A DNA stretch of 64,000 nt from an uncultured Opitutales bacterium (GTDB lineage Bacteria > Verrucomicrobiota > Verrucomicrobiia > Opitutales > Intestinicryptomonadaceae), in NCBI GenBank assembly GCA_944389195.1, contig CALXLM010000026.1:62001-126000 (forward strand). The letters are read 5' to 3'. Under the pieces are notes generated by a model. That model searched no databases. It was not told the DNA's origin and saw only the letters and a list, made by a program, of their open reading frames with translations. Shown in pieces: positions 34,279-42,793 of the stretch. The first letter of the stretch is position 1, and the number at the start of each line of letters is the position of its first letter. A program made the translations under genes and the position numbers.

Positions 34279-35642
34279 TTGGACACCCCCTTTCTAACGC
34301 TGAGGAGCCAGTTGAAAAGCATCAGAATAATTCCGCATACCCCGAAAAACACCGCCCTGAAAACAACCTCAATGTCAGAATTCATCACGCGTACCATTCC
34401 CTGGAATACGAGCATCACAACCCCGACGTTCAATAGAAAAAAGTTGCGCCTGCCTATTCCGGAAAATGCAAAAACCGACGCCGAAATAAAAAATATAATG
34501 TTGGAAGCGGCTGCAAACACCAAATAACGGTCTCCCGACGTAAATACGGCTGCAAGCCAAAGCGGAAACATAAGGCTAAGAACCGATATCCCCCAGTCGC
34601 CGTGCTTCCGCAACAAAAGCGAAGCTGTAAACATCGCCGCCCACCCGGCAAAAACCGCAAACAGTATCAATGTAAGCACCGCGCCAGAAAGCGGCTCAAT
34701 CTCCCAAATCTTCAAGTAGCAGTCCAACGATTTCGATAATGCGTTCTCAAACAAACGGCTCGTGTTAAGCTGCACCAACAATATCGCCGAAAGTATCAAA
34801 CCGACAAAAAAATACGGCATCCTGAAAACCGGCAAAGAGTGGAAACGGCCGCGTCCCGCCGCCAAAAGCATAATTGAACCCAACCCGGCGGGAGCGCAGA
34901 AATGGAATACCCACGGAAACAATTCGTAATACCGCGATCCGTCTTCAAGCGAGCATTTCAATATTATTTCCGCGCACCCGTTGACCGTAAATGGCGCGCA
35001 CGCGCACACAATATATCCGAGAATGGTCCTCAACACCTCGGCTTTGCTCCAGCCACGCGCGGCAAATATAAAAACAGCCAAAAAGAACGCCAGCGCGAAA
35101 AGCGCGTCATATACCCCCCACGAATATCCGTTGTGGAAACTGTTTGAAAAAATCGCGCACCATACCACCGTTGTCGCCGCCGCAAAATTCGAATTGAACA
35201 AAAACGTCAAAGCCAAGCTGAAACACATCATCTCGACCGAAAACGAATGGAAGTTCCCCGAAATGTTCAGAGCCCCGTTCGAAGCGCAGATCAGTACGCC
35301 CACCGAGATAATGTTAACCACCGCCGCCGACTCACGGAAAAGTCCGCCGAAATTCTTTAGCAGGACAAACATTCCGTAAACCGCGGATATTATCAGCGGA
35401 ACAAACGCCAGAGCAAGCCTGCCCGCCCGCGGAAGTCCGTCCCAAATATTCACTGCGAAAAAGCATGCCGATACCTCCAGCAAAATAATCCCGGCAAAAT
35501 ATATCGAACCCGAAAACAGGGGCCTCCATCCGGCAAGCGATTCGTTCAAATGCTTCGACAACCTTTCGGCTGACTGCGCATCGATAATTCCGTTTGATTT
35601 GTATTCCGGAATACGCCTCAACAACTCATACTCAAAAAGCAT
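34275..35642 (-). CDS. DUF2157-like polytopic membrane protein
   Basis: Inner-membrane protein of 455 residues. The soluble N-terminus has the DUF2157 opening (ELLRRIPEYKSNGIIDAQSAERLSKHL), followed by about 12 hydrophobic segments from residue 42 to 447. The N-terminal pattern, the number of helices and the overlap with a GDYXXLXY-like gene fit the DUF2157/DUF4401 group, whose function is not known. It lies 39 bases downstream of the LptF/G permease gene and ends 4 nt inside the next gene, so translation is probably coupled. Confidence 0.7.
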   Translation of the reverse strand: MLFEYELLRRIPEYKSNGIIDAQSAERLSKHLNESLAGWRPLFSGSIYFAGIILLEVSACFFAVNIWDGLPRAGRLALAFVPLIISAVYGMFVLLKNFGGLFRESAAVVNIISVGVLICASNGALNISGNFHSFSVEMMCFSLALTFLFNSNFAAATTVVWCAIFSNSFHNGYSWGVYDALFALAFFLAVFIFAARGWSKAEVLRTILGYIVCACAPFTVNGCAEIILKCSLEDGSRYYELFPWVFHFCAPAGLGSIMLLAAGRGRFHSLPVFRMPYFFVGLILSAILLVQLNTSRLFENALSKSLDCYLKIWEIEPLSGAVLTLILFAVFAGWAAMFTASLLLRKHGDWGISVLSLMFPLWLAAVFTSGDRYLVFAAASNIIFFISASVFAFSGIGRRNFFLLNVGVVMLVFQGMVRVMNSDIEVVFRAVFFGVCGIILMLFNWLLSVRKGVSK

Positions 35643-35681
35643 AGGAATATTCTAAAAAAAAGCGGCCCGGACGGTCAACAA

Positions 35682-36827
35682 CTAATTCTTAGACGACCGC
35701 CATATCAGAACCGTTCCGACAAACTGAAATATTATATTTGGAATCCATATGAGGATATCGGGACGAAGGCCGGGATATTTCTCAAGCCAGGAAATCAGGA
35801 CGGTCATCATGTAGTACGACATTGCGAGCGCGAGGGCTATCGCCAAATTCGCGAATGTTTCGCTGCGGCTGGCCTTTATGCCGAGCGGCACGGCAAGCAC
35901 CACCATCGAAAATATCGAAAAAGCCATGGCGAAGTTTTTTTGTATTTGCAGCTGCACCTCTATCTTGTCACGAAAGGCGAGTTCCGGAGTGGTCTTTTCG
36001 ACGGGGCGCGGATGCCATGTGAGGCGGGCGTCCATCAATTCCCCGAACGTCATCATCTTTAGGCGCTTATTGCCCCTGTCCATGCTTCCGATAATATCGT
36101 TGAGAGGAAGCTTTACCACAAGTTCGTCAAAGCGCGCAGAAGGCAGGGGCTTGCGGAGATCCTCGGGGTCGTCGGAGCGCGAACGTTCGGCGCTGCCGTT
36201 TTTCAGCGTCAAAAGTATCTCGTCTTTTGCGTCGTCGTAGGAAAGTTCCCCGCGCTCTGACTGTATGGATATTTTGGCTCTGCCGTTTTTGTCGAGCTCC
36301 CAAATGCGAAAGCTTATAAGGTCTTTGCCGTCGGAGGAGTTCGCGTATATCACGTATCCCGGAAAATCCCTGATAAACGAACCGGGCTGTATGAACTGAA
36401 GCGGATTTGAGCGTATCAGATTTTTCAGCGCGCTCTTATATGCGTAGTCGGCGGCAGGGGCATAGTAGAAATTTATGGCAACGGAAAAAACCGAGGCGCA
36501 AATGGCTATAAAAAACACCGGGGCCGCCATGCTGTATATCGAACGCCCGCAGGCTTTCATCGCGACTATCTCGCTCTGCGCCGACATGCGGCCAAACACG
36601 AGAAGAATGCCCGTAAGCATTCCCATTGGAAGAGCGTACGGAATCACACCGGGAATTATGAGCGCCACTATATATAAAAAGAACGAAATGCTCAGCCTGC
36701 CCGCCGCAAGCTCTCCCATTACCTCCTTTATCACGTTCCCGAGCACGAGAACAAACACAAAAAGCGCCACCGTCATCAGCGAAGCCGCCGCGACCTGCCA
36801 GAATATGTATTTGTTCGCAGTACCCAT
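35682..36827 (-). CDS. LPS export permease, LptF/LptG (YjgP/YjgQ) family
   Basis: Inner-membrane permease of 381 residues in the ABC machine that extracts lipopolysaccharide and sends it to the Lpt bridge. Three N-terminal membrane helices (12-120, including VIPYALPMGMLTGILLVFGRMSAQSEIVAMKACG, the coupling-helix region), a periplasmic beta-jellyroll (about 125-270) and three C-terminal helices (290-378) are visible. Only one such gene is present here; a partner permease and LptB must lie elsewhere. LptE of the same pathway is encoded at 44071. It follows lgt by 69 bases. Confidence 0.9.
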   Translation of the reverse strand: MGTANKYIFWQVAAASLMTVALFVFVLVLGNVIKEVMGELAAGRLSISFFLYIVALIIPGVIPYALPMGMLTGILLVFGRMSAQSEIVAMKACGRSIYSMAAPVFFIAICASVFSVAINFYYAPAADYAYKSALKNLIRSNPLQFIQPGSFIRDFPGYVIYANSSDGKDLISFRIWELDKNGRAKISIQSERGELSYDDAKDEILLTLKNGSAERSRSDDPEDLRKPLPSARFDELVVKLPLNDIIGSMDRGNKRLKMMTFGELMDARLTWHPRPVEKTTPELAFRDKIEVQLQIQKNFAMAFSIFSMVVLAVPLGIKASRSETFANLAIALALAMSYYMMTVLISWLEKYPGLRPDILIWIPNIIFQFVGTVLIWRSSKN

Positions 36828-36896
36828 AATCCAAACGCCGCCTAATATGTTTCATAGACGGCGGGGAAAGCAACCATAAAAAGCTCCAAGCCCCGC

Positions 36897-37748
36897 CTAA
36901 TTTTCACCGGCTCCCGAAGCGGGCCGTTTCCTTTTGGTGTAAAATATAATCGCAATTCCCGCCGCAAGCGTCAACAGCGAATAAAAAGTTCCCCGGCTTA
37001 AGCCGAATATGAGGGCGACGCCGGCGTCGGGTTCACGGAACACTTCGCAAAGTATTCTGACAAGCGCATATACCGCAAGGAATTCCCCGGCAAGCTGCCC
37101 CTTAGGGAGTTTCCCCCTCCAAAACCTCCACTGCAGATATGCGAAAATGAAAACGCCTTCCGCCGCAGCCTCGTACAGCTGCGACGGATGCCGCGCGGCT
37201 ATGTTTTCTATCGCCGTTCCGGCGGGAGCCGAACGGGGGAATATCATCGCCCACGGAACGCCGGAGATTTTTCCCCAAAGCTCCCCGTTTATAAAATTCG
37301 CCATTCTGCCGAGAAACAATCCCGGGGCGCATGCCGTCGAAACTATGTCGGAAATAGTCCAAAAGGACACTTTTTTTGCCCGGCTGAAGGCGAGCATCGC
37401 AACGACAACCCCTATGAAACCCCCGTGGCTCGCCATGCCGCCCTTCCATATTTGAAAAACCGCCAGCGGATTTTCCACAAGCGTCCCAAAATCGTAAAAG
37501 AGCATGTACCCGAGCCTCCCGCCGATTATGACTCCGAAAAGCAAATAGGTAATCAGCGACGAATTGTCGTCAGAAGAAAGGGGGCTTTTGCCTTTTTTTG
37601 AATACAAATTAAACAGAAGTAGCGCTATCACGAACCCTGCGATATACGAAAGCCCGTACCATCTTATGCCCTCAAGCCCCCACCCTTCCGGGAACCTCAG
37701 CGCGAACGGATCAAAATCAACTACATAGTGCGCAAAAAAATTTTCCAT
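36897..37748 (-). CDS. lgt: Prolipoprotein diacylglyceryl transferase
   Basis: Inner-membrane enzyme that transfers diacylglycerol from phosphatidylglycerol to the lipobox cysteine of prolipoproteins. The conserved GGRLGYMLFYDF, GGMASHGGFIGVV, RMANFINGELWGK and HPSQLYEAAAEG motifs are all present over about seven membrane segments. Length 283 is normal. It starts the long minus-strand gene series and is divergent from the aminotransferase at 37811, with 62 bases between. A lipoprotein substrate, LptE, is encoded in this window. Confidence 0.96.
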   Translation of the reverse strand: MENFFAHYVVDFDPFALRFPEGWGLEGIRWYGLSYIAGFVIALLLFNLYSKKGKSPLSSDDNSSLITYLLFGVIIGGRLGYMLFYDFGTLVENPLAVFQIWKGGMASHGGFIGVVVAMLAFSRAKKVSFWTISDIVSTACAPGLFLGRMANFINGELWGKISGVPWAMIFPRSAPAGTAIENIAARHPSQLYEAAAEGVFIFAYLQWRFWRGKLPKGQLAGEFLAVYALVRILCEVFREPDAGVALIFGLSRGTFYSLLTLAAGIAIIFYTKRKRPASGAGEN

Positions 37749-37810
37749 CGAAATAATGTTTGAAGTATTTTATACGCGGCGTAAAGTTAAGGAGAAAAAA
37801 TTTTTTATCA

Positions 37811-39205
37811 ATGAAAGAATTCGACATAAAAGAACTCATCGAATCTCGTTTCGGGGAAAACTACGACCTCCATGAAAAATATATGAACCGCACCCTCGCA
37901 ACGGTTCTAAAAACGATAGGGTTCGACAAGCACTATAAAAGCGCAAAGGGCGCGTACATATACGACGCCGACGGAACGCCCTACCTCGACTTCCTGACCG
38001 GATACGGTGTTTTCGGCATGGGGCGAAACCACCCGGTGATAGCAAAAGCGGTTAAAGACGCCATAGACATGGACCTGCCGAATATGGTGCAGCTCGACTG
38101 CGCGCTTTTGAGCGGACTTCTCGCCGAAAGGATAGTCAAACTTCTCGACAATCGCTGCACCGCGGTGTTTTTCTGCAACTCCGGAACGGAGGCCAACGAG
38201 GGCGCCATAAAGTTTGCCAGGGCCCACACTAAAAGAAACAGGATACTTTCAATGTCGAGCGGATACCACGGCCTCACATACGGGTCGCTGTCGATTACAA
38301 AGTCCCCCCACTTTCAGGACGGATACGGCCAAATGCTTCCAGGAGCCGGGAACGTGCCGCATTACGACATCGGCGCTCTCGAAGCCGAGCTTAAAAAAGG
38401 CGACGTGGCCGGGTTCATATTCGAGCCCGTGCAGGGCAAGGGCGTAAACTATCCCCTCGACGACTATTTCCCAAAAGCGCAGGAATTGTGCCGCAAATAC
38501 GGTACCCTTTTCATAGCCGACGAGGTTCAAACCGGATTCGGGCGCACCGGCAAATGGTTCGGATACCAGCACTGGAATCTCGACCCCGACATCGTCACCA
38601 TGGCGAAAGCCCTAAGCGGTGGATACGTGCCGTGCGCGGCGTTTGTGACAACCCGCGAAATACACCAGAGCTCGTTTTCGTCGCTCGACAGGTGCGTGGT
38701 ACACTCAACCACTTTCGGCCGCAACAATCTGGCCATGGTGTGCGGGCTTGCCACGATATCCGTGCTCGAAAACGAAAACATGGTGGAAAAATCCGCAACG
38801 ATGGGAAAGCTTCTGCTGGACAAGCTTGACGCCCTTAAGGAAAAGCACTCCTTCATCAAGGAGGTGAGGGGCAAAGGCATGGTGTTGGCCATCGAATTTC
38901 AGGAGCCTAAAGGCATCGGACAAAAGCTCGCATGGAAATCGCTCAAGCTGGCAAACGACGCCCTATTCACGCAAATGGTGGTCACGTCGATGATCGACAA
39001 GCACCACATTCTTACGCAAGTGGCAAGCCACGGCCTCGACGCCGTAAAGATTCTGCCTCCATTCATCGTCACGGAGGCCGAGATAGACAAGTTTGTAAAC
39101 GCCCTCGACGACGTTCTTGAAAACGCCGCAAACGTCACCGGCCCGCTGTGGAAATTCGGCACGAGGCTTTTGAAAGCCTCCATGAACAACAAACAAAACC
39201 GTTAA
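37811..39205 (+). CDS. Class-III PLP aminotransferase
   Basis: Cytosolic transaminase of 464 residues related to ornithine/acetylornithine and putrescine aminotransferases. Visible are FFCNSGTEANEGAIKFARAH, SGYHGLTYGSLSITK, FEPVQGKGV, the PLP-ring Asp in LFIADEVQTGFGRTGKWF and the Schiff-base Lys in MAKALSGGYVPC. I use the ATG at 37811; an in-frame ATG at 37760 would add 17 unlikely residues, and an AAGGAG element lies 16 nt upstream of 37811, which is too far to be convincing. The amino donor cannot be determined. The PLP-homeostasis gene yggS starts 17 nt after its stop. Confidence 0.88.
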   Translation: MKEFDIKELIESRFGENYDLHEKYMNRTLATVLKTIGFDKHYKSAKGAYIYDADGTPYLDFLTGYGVFGMGRNHPVIAKAVKDAIDMDLPNMVQLDCALLSGLLAERIVKLLDNRCTAVFFCNSGTEANEGAIKFARAHTKRNRILSMSSGYHGLTYGSLSITKSPHFQDGYGQMLPGAGNVPHYDIGALEAELKKGDVAGFIFEPVQGKGVNYPLDDYFPKAQELCRKYGTLFIADEVQTGFGRTGKWFGYQHWNLDPDIVTMAKALSGGYVPCAAFVTTREIHQSSFSSLDRCVVHSTTFGRNNLAMVCGLATISVLENENMVEKSATMGKLLLDKLDALKEKHSFIKEVRGKGMVLAIEFQEPKGIGQKLAWKSLKLANDALFTQMVVTSMIDKHHILTQVASHGLDAVKILPPFIVTEAEIDKFVNALDDVLENAANVTGPLWKFGTRLLKASMNNKQNR

Positions 39206-39222
39206 TACCACGGCATGCTACA

Positions 39223-39933
39223 ATGATCGGATACGAACAGTTTTGCGACAACTGCAGGCGCCTTGAGGAGCGCGTGGCCCAGGCGTGTTCGGCATGCGGA
39301 CGCTCCGTTTCCGAAGTCAAAATACTTCCCGTCACGAAAACGCACCCGATAGACGCCGCCGAATACGCGCACCGCTACGGATTCGAATCGGTGGGGGAAA
39401 ACCGCGTGCAGGAAATAGCGGAAAAGCGCGCGTCGGAGCGCGGAGGAGCGCTGAATATAAAATGGGAGCTTATAGGCCACCTGCAAACCAACAAGGTAAG
39501 GCGCGCAGTCGGACTTGTAAGCAGGATACAAAGCGCCGATTCTGAAAAGCTGCTTCGAAAAATAGACTCGGAATGTGGAAAATCCGGCCTGACCATGGGT
39601 GTGCTTCTCCAAATAAACGCCGGCAACGATCCGGCGAAATTCGGAGCCGACACAGCCGAAGCACCGTCACTGCTCGAACATGCGCTTTCGCTAAAAAACA
39701 TAAAAGTGGAAGGCCTGATGGCGATAGCTCCGCTCGACTCCGACCTTTCGGTCGCAGCGCGCTGTTTTGAAAATCTCCGCAATTTGCGCGACTCGCTCGA
39801 AGCGCAATTTGCCGTCAAACTTCCCGAACTTTCGATGGGAATGAGCGCAGACCTCGAACGTGCTGTGGAGTTCGGCTCCACTGTAATACGGGTAGGCACG
39901 TTTCTTTTCGGAGAGCGCGACTACTCCCTGTAA
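39223..39933 (+). CDS. yggS: PLP homeostasis protein (YggS/PROSC family)
   Basis: Cytosolic PLP-binding protein of 236 residues without known catalytic activity; it buffers pyridoxal phosphate. The PLP Lys39 lies in VKILPVTKTHP; other family marks are SVGENRVQE, WELIGHLQTNK, LLQINAGNDPAKFG and LSMGMSADLERAVEFGSTVIRVGTFLFGER. The ATG at 39223 gives the natural start although the frame is open upstream into the aminotransferase gene. It lies between a PLP aminotransferase and aroE, probably in one operon. Confidence 0.95.
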   Translation: MIGYEQFCDNCRRLEERVAQACSACGRSVSEVKILPVTKTHPIDAAEYAHRYGFESVGENRVQEIAEKRASERGGALNIKWELIGHLQTNKVRRAVGLVSRIQSADSEKLLRKIDSECGKSGLTMGVLLQINAGNDPAKFGADTAEAPSLLEHALSLKNIKVEGLMAIAPLDSDLSVAARCFENLRNLRDSLEAQFAVKLPELSMGMSADLERAVEFGSTVIRVGTFLFGERDYSL

Positions 39934-39938
39934 AAGAC

Positions 39939-40865
39939 ATGTCAGAATTCAAAAAACCGGATATTTTCCGAGACGCGGAAGAATTCCGCCGCGCTGAAAG
40001 CCGGCGCGGAAAACTTTTCGCCGTGCTTGGGAAGCCGATAGGCCATTCGCTGAGCCCCGTCATGCAGAACGGAGCGCTGGCGGAATACGCCAAAAGCGAC
40101 CCTTCGTTTTTCGGGGCAGAGTATTTTTCATTCGAAGTCGGGCCTGGAGAATTGATCGAAGCCCTCGACTTTTTGTGGGAAAGAAGTTTTTGCGGACTAA
40201 ACCTGACGATTCCCCTAAAGGAAGCCGCAATGGACGCGGTTTCGGAGCTCGACCCAACCGCCGAAAAGGCGCATGCATGCAACACTCTCTTGCGCACAAG
40301 CGGCGGCTGGAAAGCTTTCAACACGGACGGGTTCGGGGTAAAGGCGGCGGTTGAACAGTCTTTTGGGAGAGGTTTTGCCGGTTCGGACGTAGTTATTCTC
40401 GGCGCCGGGGGCGCGGCCCGCGGAGCGGCGGAAGCCGTATTGGAAAGCGGATGCAAAAGCCTTATTGTGGCAAACAGAGACCCCGGACGCCTAAGAAAAT
40501 TCGCGGACGATTTTAAAATGTCGGGCGGGAAGGCGTCCGCTGAACCCCTCGCTGGAATAGAGAAAAAAATTCCGCAAAAAGCCATAATTATAAACGCCAC
40601 GTCTGTGGGGTTGGATAAATCGGATCCGCCAATATTGGATTTTTCAAAAGTCCCCGGAAACTGCGTTTTTCTCGATATGCCATACCGACGGGACGGCGAA
40701 ACTTCGTCCGTTTTAGCCGCGAGAAAAAACTCCATACCGGCCGAAAACGGCCTTGCAATGCTCGCATGGCAGGGAGCAAAATCGCTTTCGCTGTGGACCG
40801 GAAAGCCGCTGCTTGGTTCGCTCATGCTCGAAATACTCAAAAAACACCTTTATGGACATAGCTGA
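39939..40865 (+). CDS. aroE: Shikimate dehydrogenase
   Basis: Reduces 3-dehydroshikimate to shikimate with NADPH in aromatic amino-acid synthesis. Substrate site GKPIGHSLSPVM and the catalytic Lys in LTIPLKEAAMDAV are in the N-terminal domain; NTDGFGV and the NADP-binding GAGGAARGAAEAV lie in the middle; NATSVGL and ENGLAMLAWQGAKSLSLWTG close the fold. An N-terminal extension of about 28 residues precedes the usual start; a shorter start is possible but no better signal exists. The last 14 bases overlap the prepilin peptidase gene. Confidence 0.95.
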   Translation: MSEFKKPDIFRDAEEFRRAESRRGKLFAVLGKPIGHSLSPVMQNGALAEYAKSDPSFFGAEYFSFEVGPGELIEALDFLWERSFCGLNLTIPLKEAAMDAVSELDPTAEKAHACNTLLRTSGGWKAFNTDGFGVKAAVEQSFGRGFAGSDVVILGAGGAARGAAEAVLESGCKSLIVANRDPGRLRKFADDFKMSGGKASAEPLAGIEKKIPQKAIIINATSVGLDKSDPPILDFSKVPGNCVFLDMPYRRDGETSSVLAARKNSIPAENGLAMLAWQGAKSLSLWTGKPLLGSLMLEILKKHLYGHS

Positions 40866-41757
40866 AATAAACTCCCAGTTTCCCGCAATTTTCGACGTGT
40901 TCTTCTTTTGCGTCGGGGCGTGCGTGGGAAGTTTTCTTAACGTGTGCATATACAGGATTCCCAAAGGCGAATCCATAATGAGACCGCCGTCGCACTGCGC
41001 GTGCGGCAAGCCGATAAAATGGTTCGACAACATACCGATAGCCGGCTGGTTTCTGCTTGGGGGAAAGGCGCGATGCTGCGGGCGCAGGATATCGTTTCGA
41101 TATCCGTTTGTGGAGCTTCTGACGGCGTTGGTGTTTCTTGCGCTTTGGGCCATGAACACGCCGTATGTGGCGTTTGCGGGAATGATGTTCTCTTTCATAA
41201 TGATTTTCTGCACGTTTGTGGACATAGACAACATGATGCTTCCCGACTTCGCCACGATAGGCGGTACCGTCGCGGGCTTTCTCATATCGCTCATGATGCC
41301 GCAAATTCACGGCGCAGTAATACCCGACGCCCCATTTGCGGCGTCGGTAATCGCCTCCGGCATAAAGTCGGCGCTCGGAATTGTCGTGGGCACGGGAATC
41401 CTATATTGGATAAGGATTCTTGGGGAATGCGTATTCAAAAAGGAAGCCATGGGCGAAGGCGACGTACTGTTAATAGGATGCATCGGGGCGTTTTGCGGTT
41501 GGCAAGGGGCGATGTTCGCCATTTTCGGAGGTTCGATAATCGGGGCCCTCACAATGATTCCGATTGTGGCGACAAAGAGACTTGTGCTAAAAAAACGCGG
41601 CAAAAAAGCACGGGCCGACCTTGACCCCGAAAACGACCCCCTTGCAATACCGTTCGGGCCGTGGCTGGCGTTCGGAGGAATGTTCTACTTTATGTTCGTA
41701 AAAGATTTGATAGACATGTACTTTGCAGGCGTGTCAAACGCGTTTTTCGGCATATAA
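40852..41757 (+). CDS. Prepilin peptidase / N-methyltransferase (PilD/GspO family)
   Basis: Inner-membrane aspartic peptidase that cleaves and methylates type IV pilin or type II pseudopilin leaders; 301 residues, about eight membrane segments. The methyltransferase part has GACVGSFLNVCIYRIP and a cysteine cluster (HCACGKPI and ARCCGRRISFRYPFVE) of the zinc-binding type. The catalytic aspartates are in TFVDIDNMMLPD and MGEGDVLL. The ATG at 40852 overlaps aroE by 14 nt; the stop overlaps the next ATG as TAATG. No pilin or assembly genes lie in the window. Confidence 0.92.
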   Translation: MDIAEINSQFPAIFDVFFFCVGACVGSFLNVCIYRIPKGESIMRPPSHCACGKPIKWFDNIPIAGWFLLGGKARCCGRRISFRYPFVELLTALVFLALWAMNTPYVAFAGMMFSFIMIFCTFVDIDNMMLPDFATIGGTVAGFLISLMMPQIHGAVIPDAPFAASVIASGIKSALGIVVGTGILYWIRILGECVFKKEAMGEGDVLLIGCIGAFCGWQGAMFAIFGGSIIGALTMIPIVATKRLVLKKRGKKARADLDPENDPLAIPFGPWLAFGGMFYFMFVKDLIDMYFAGVSNAFFGI

Positions 41758-42686
41758 TGGATACATTAAAACGAGCGCATCCGGAACTTGATGAATTCGC
41801 CTTCATGCTCGAAAGCCAACGGCGCTATTCTAAACATACGGTAAAAAGCTACAGGAAGGCGGTATCTGATTGGCTCGACTGGATAGCTTCGTCGGGAGCG
41901 GCGGGCGGCGACTTCCTAAAGGCCGACAAAAAAACAGCCCGCATGTACGTGGCCGAACTCTCCTTAAATTGCTCCCATTCGACAATTCACAACCGCGTTT
42001 CGGCGATACGCTCGTTTTACAGATACCTAATTGCGTCGGAATCGGCCGATTCCGACCCATTTTCCCTTGTAAGGCTTCCCAAAAAGGAAAAAAGCCTACC
42101 CGTATTTCTTTCCGAAAGCGCAATGCCCACGCTTTTGGAAGCTCCGCGCGAAGCCGCCTCGGAAGGTGAAGATGACGCTAAGACTTCGGCCGTGCGCGAC
42201 GCTCTGTGCATAGAGCTTTTGTACGGGGCCGGACTGCGCGTAAGCGAGTTGTGTTCCTTAAAATGGAAGGACATAGACTTCGGCTCAAATTCTGCAAGAA
42301 TAACGGGAAAAGGCTCCAAGGTAAGGTTTTGCCCATTCGGCGAAGAGGCTGGAAAGGTGCTGAGGCTTTGGCGCGACAAATTTGCCACGGCAACGGAATA
42401 CGGCGATTTTATCCTCACCTTAAAAAACGGCAAGCCAATCTATCCGCGCTACGTGCAGCGCATGATAAAAAAATACGCCGTCAAAACCGGGCTTCCCACA
42501 AACATAACTCCGCATAAACTTCGCCATTCTTTCGCGACCCACCTTGTAAACGGAGGCATAGACCTAAGGTCGCTCCAAGAAATGCTCGGCCACGCCAGCC
42601 TGTCAACCACCCAGATTTACACGCATCTGAACACTCGCAAGCTTGTCGAGGAGCACCGCTTAAACCACCCGCGGGCCATGATGTAG
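41757..42686 (+). CDS. Tyrosine recombinase XerC/XerD
   Basis: Site-specific recombinase of 309 residues, probably resolving chromosome dimers at dif. The N-terminal SAM-like core-binding domain spans about 10-100. The catalytic set is complete: Arg in GAGLRVSELCSL, Lys in TGKGSKVR, H-x-x-R in HKLRHSFATHL, His in GHASLSTTQIY and the nucleophilic Tyr in the same motif. Length and the absence of nearby phage genes favour housekeeping Xer over an integrase; C or D cannot be told without alignment. It starts within the stop codon of the prepilin peptidase gene. Confidence 0.93.
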   Translation: MDTLKRAHPELDEFAFMLESQRRYSKHTVKSYRKAVSDWLDWIASSGAAGGDFLKADKKTARMYVAELSLNCSHSTIHNRVSAIRSFYRYLIASESADSDPFSLVRLPKKEKSLPVFLSESAMPTLLEAPREAASEGEDDAKTSAVRDALCIELLYGAGLRVSELCSLKWKDIDFGSNSARITGKGSKVRFCPFGEEAGKVLRLWRDKFATATEYGDFILTLKNGKPIYPRYVQRMIKKYAVKTGLPTNITPHKLRHSFATHLVNGGIDLRSLQEMLGHASLSTTQIYTHLNTRKLVEEHRLNHPRAMM

Positions 42687-42704
42687 AATTATTTTGGGGA
42701 AAAC

Positions 42705-42720
42705 GGCGCATATATGCGCC
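42705..42720. repeat. Perfect 16-nt palindrome after xerC/D
   Basis: GGCGCATATATGCGCC, 18 bases past the xer stop codon and followed by AAAAAA. As RNA it would form an 8-bp hairpin with essentially no loop, or a shorter stem with a small loop. Confidence 0.5.
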
Positions 42721-42728
42721 AAAAAACG

Positions 42729-42757
42729 GTCCTATTTTATAGGGACGTTTTCTGTTG
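42729..42757 (+). terminator. Probable intrinsic terminator after xerC/D
   Basis: GTCCTAT and ATAGGGAC pair over 7 bp with one bulge and a TTT loop, followed by GTTTTCTGTT. Confidence 0.5.
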
Positions 42758-42793
42758 CCATTTTTACGATAATAATTTTGTATCGTGGGAAAA

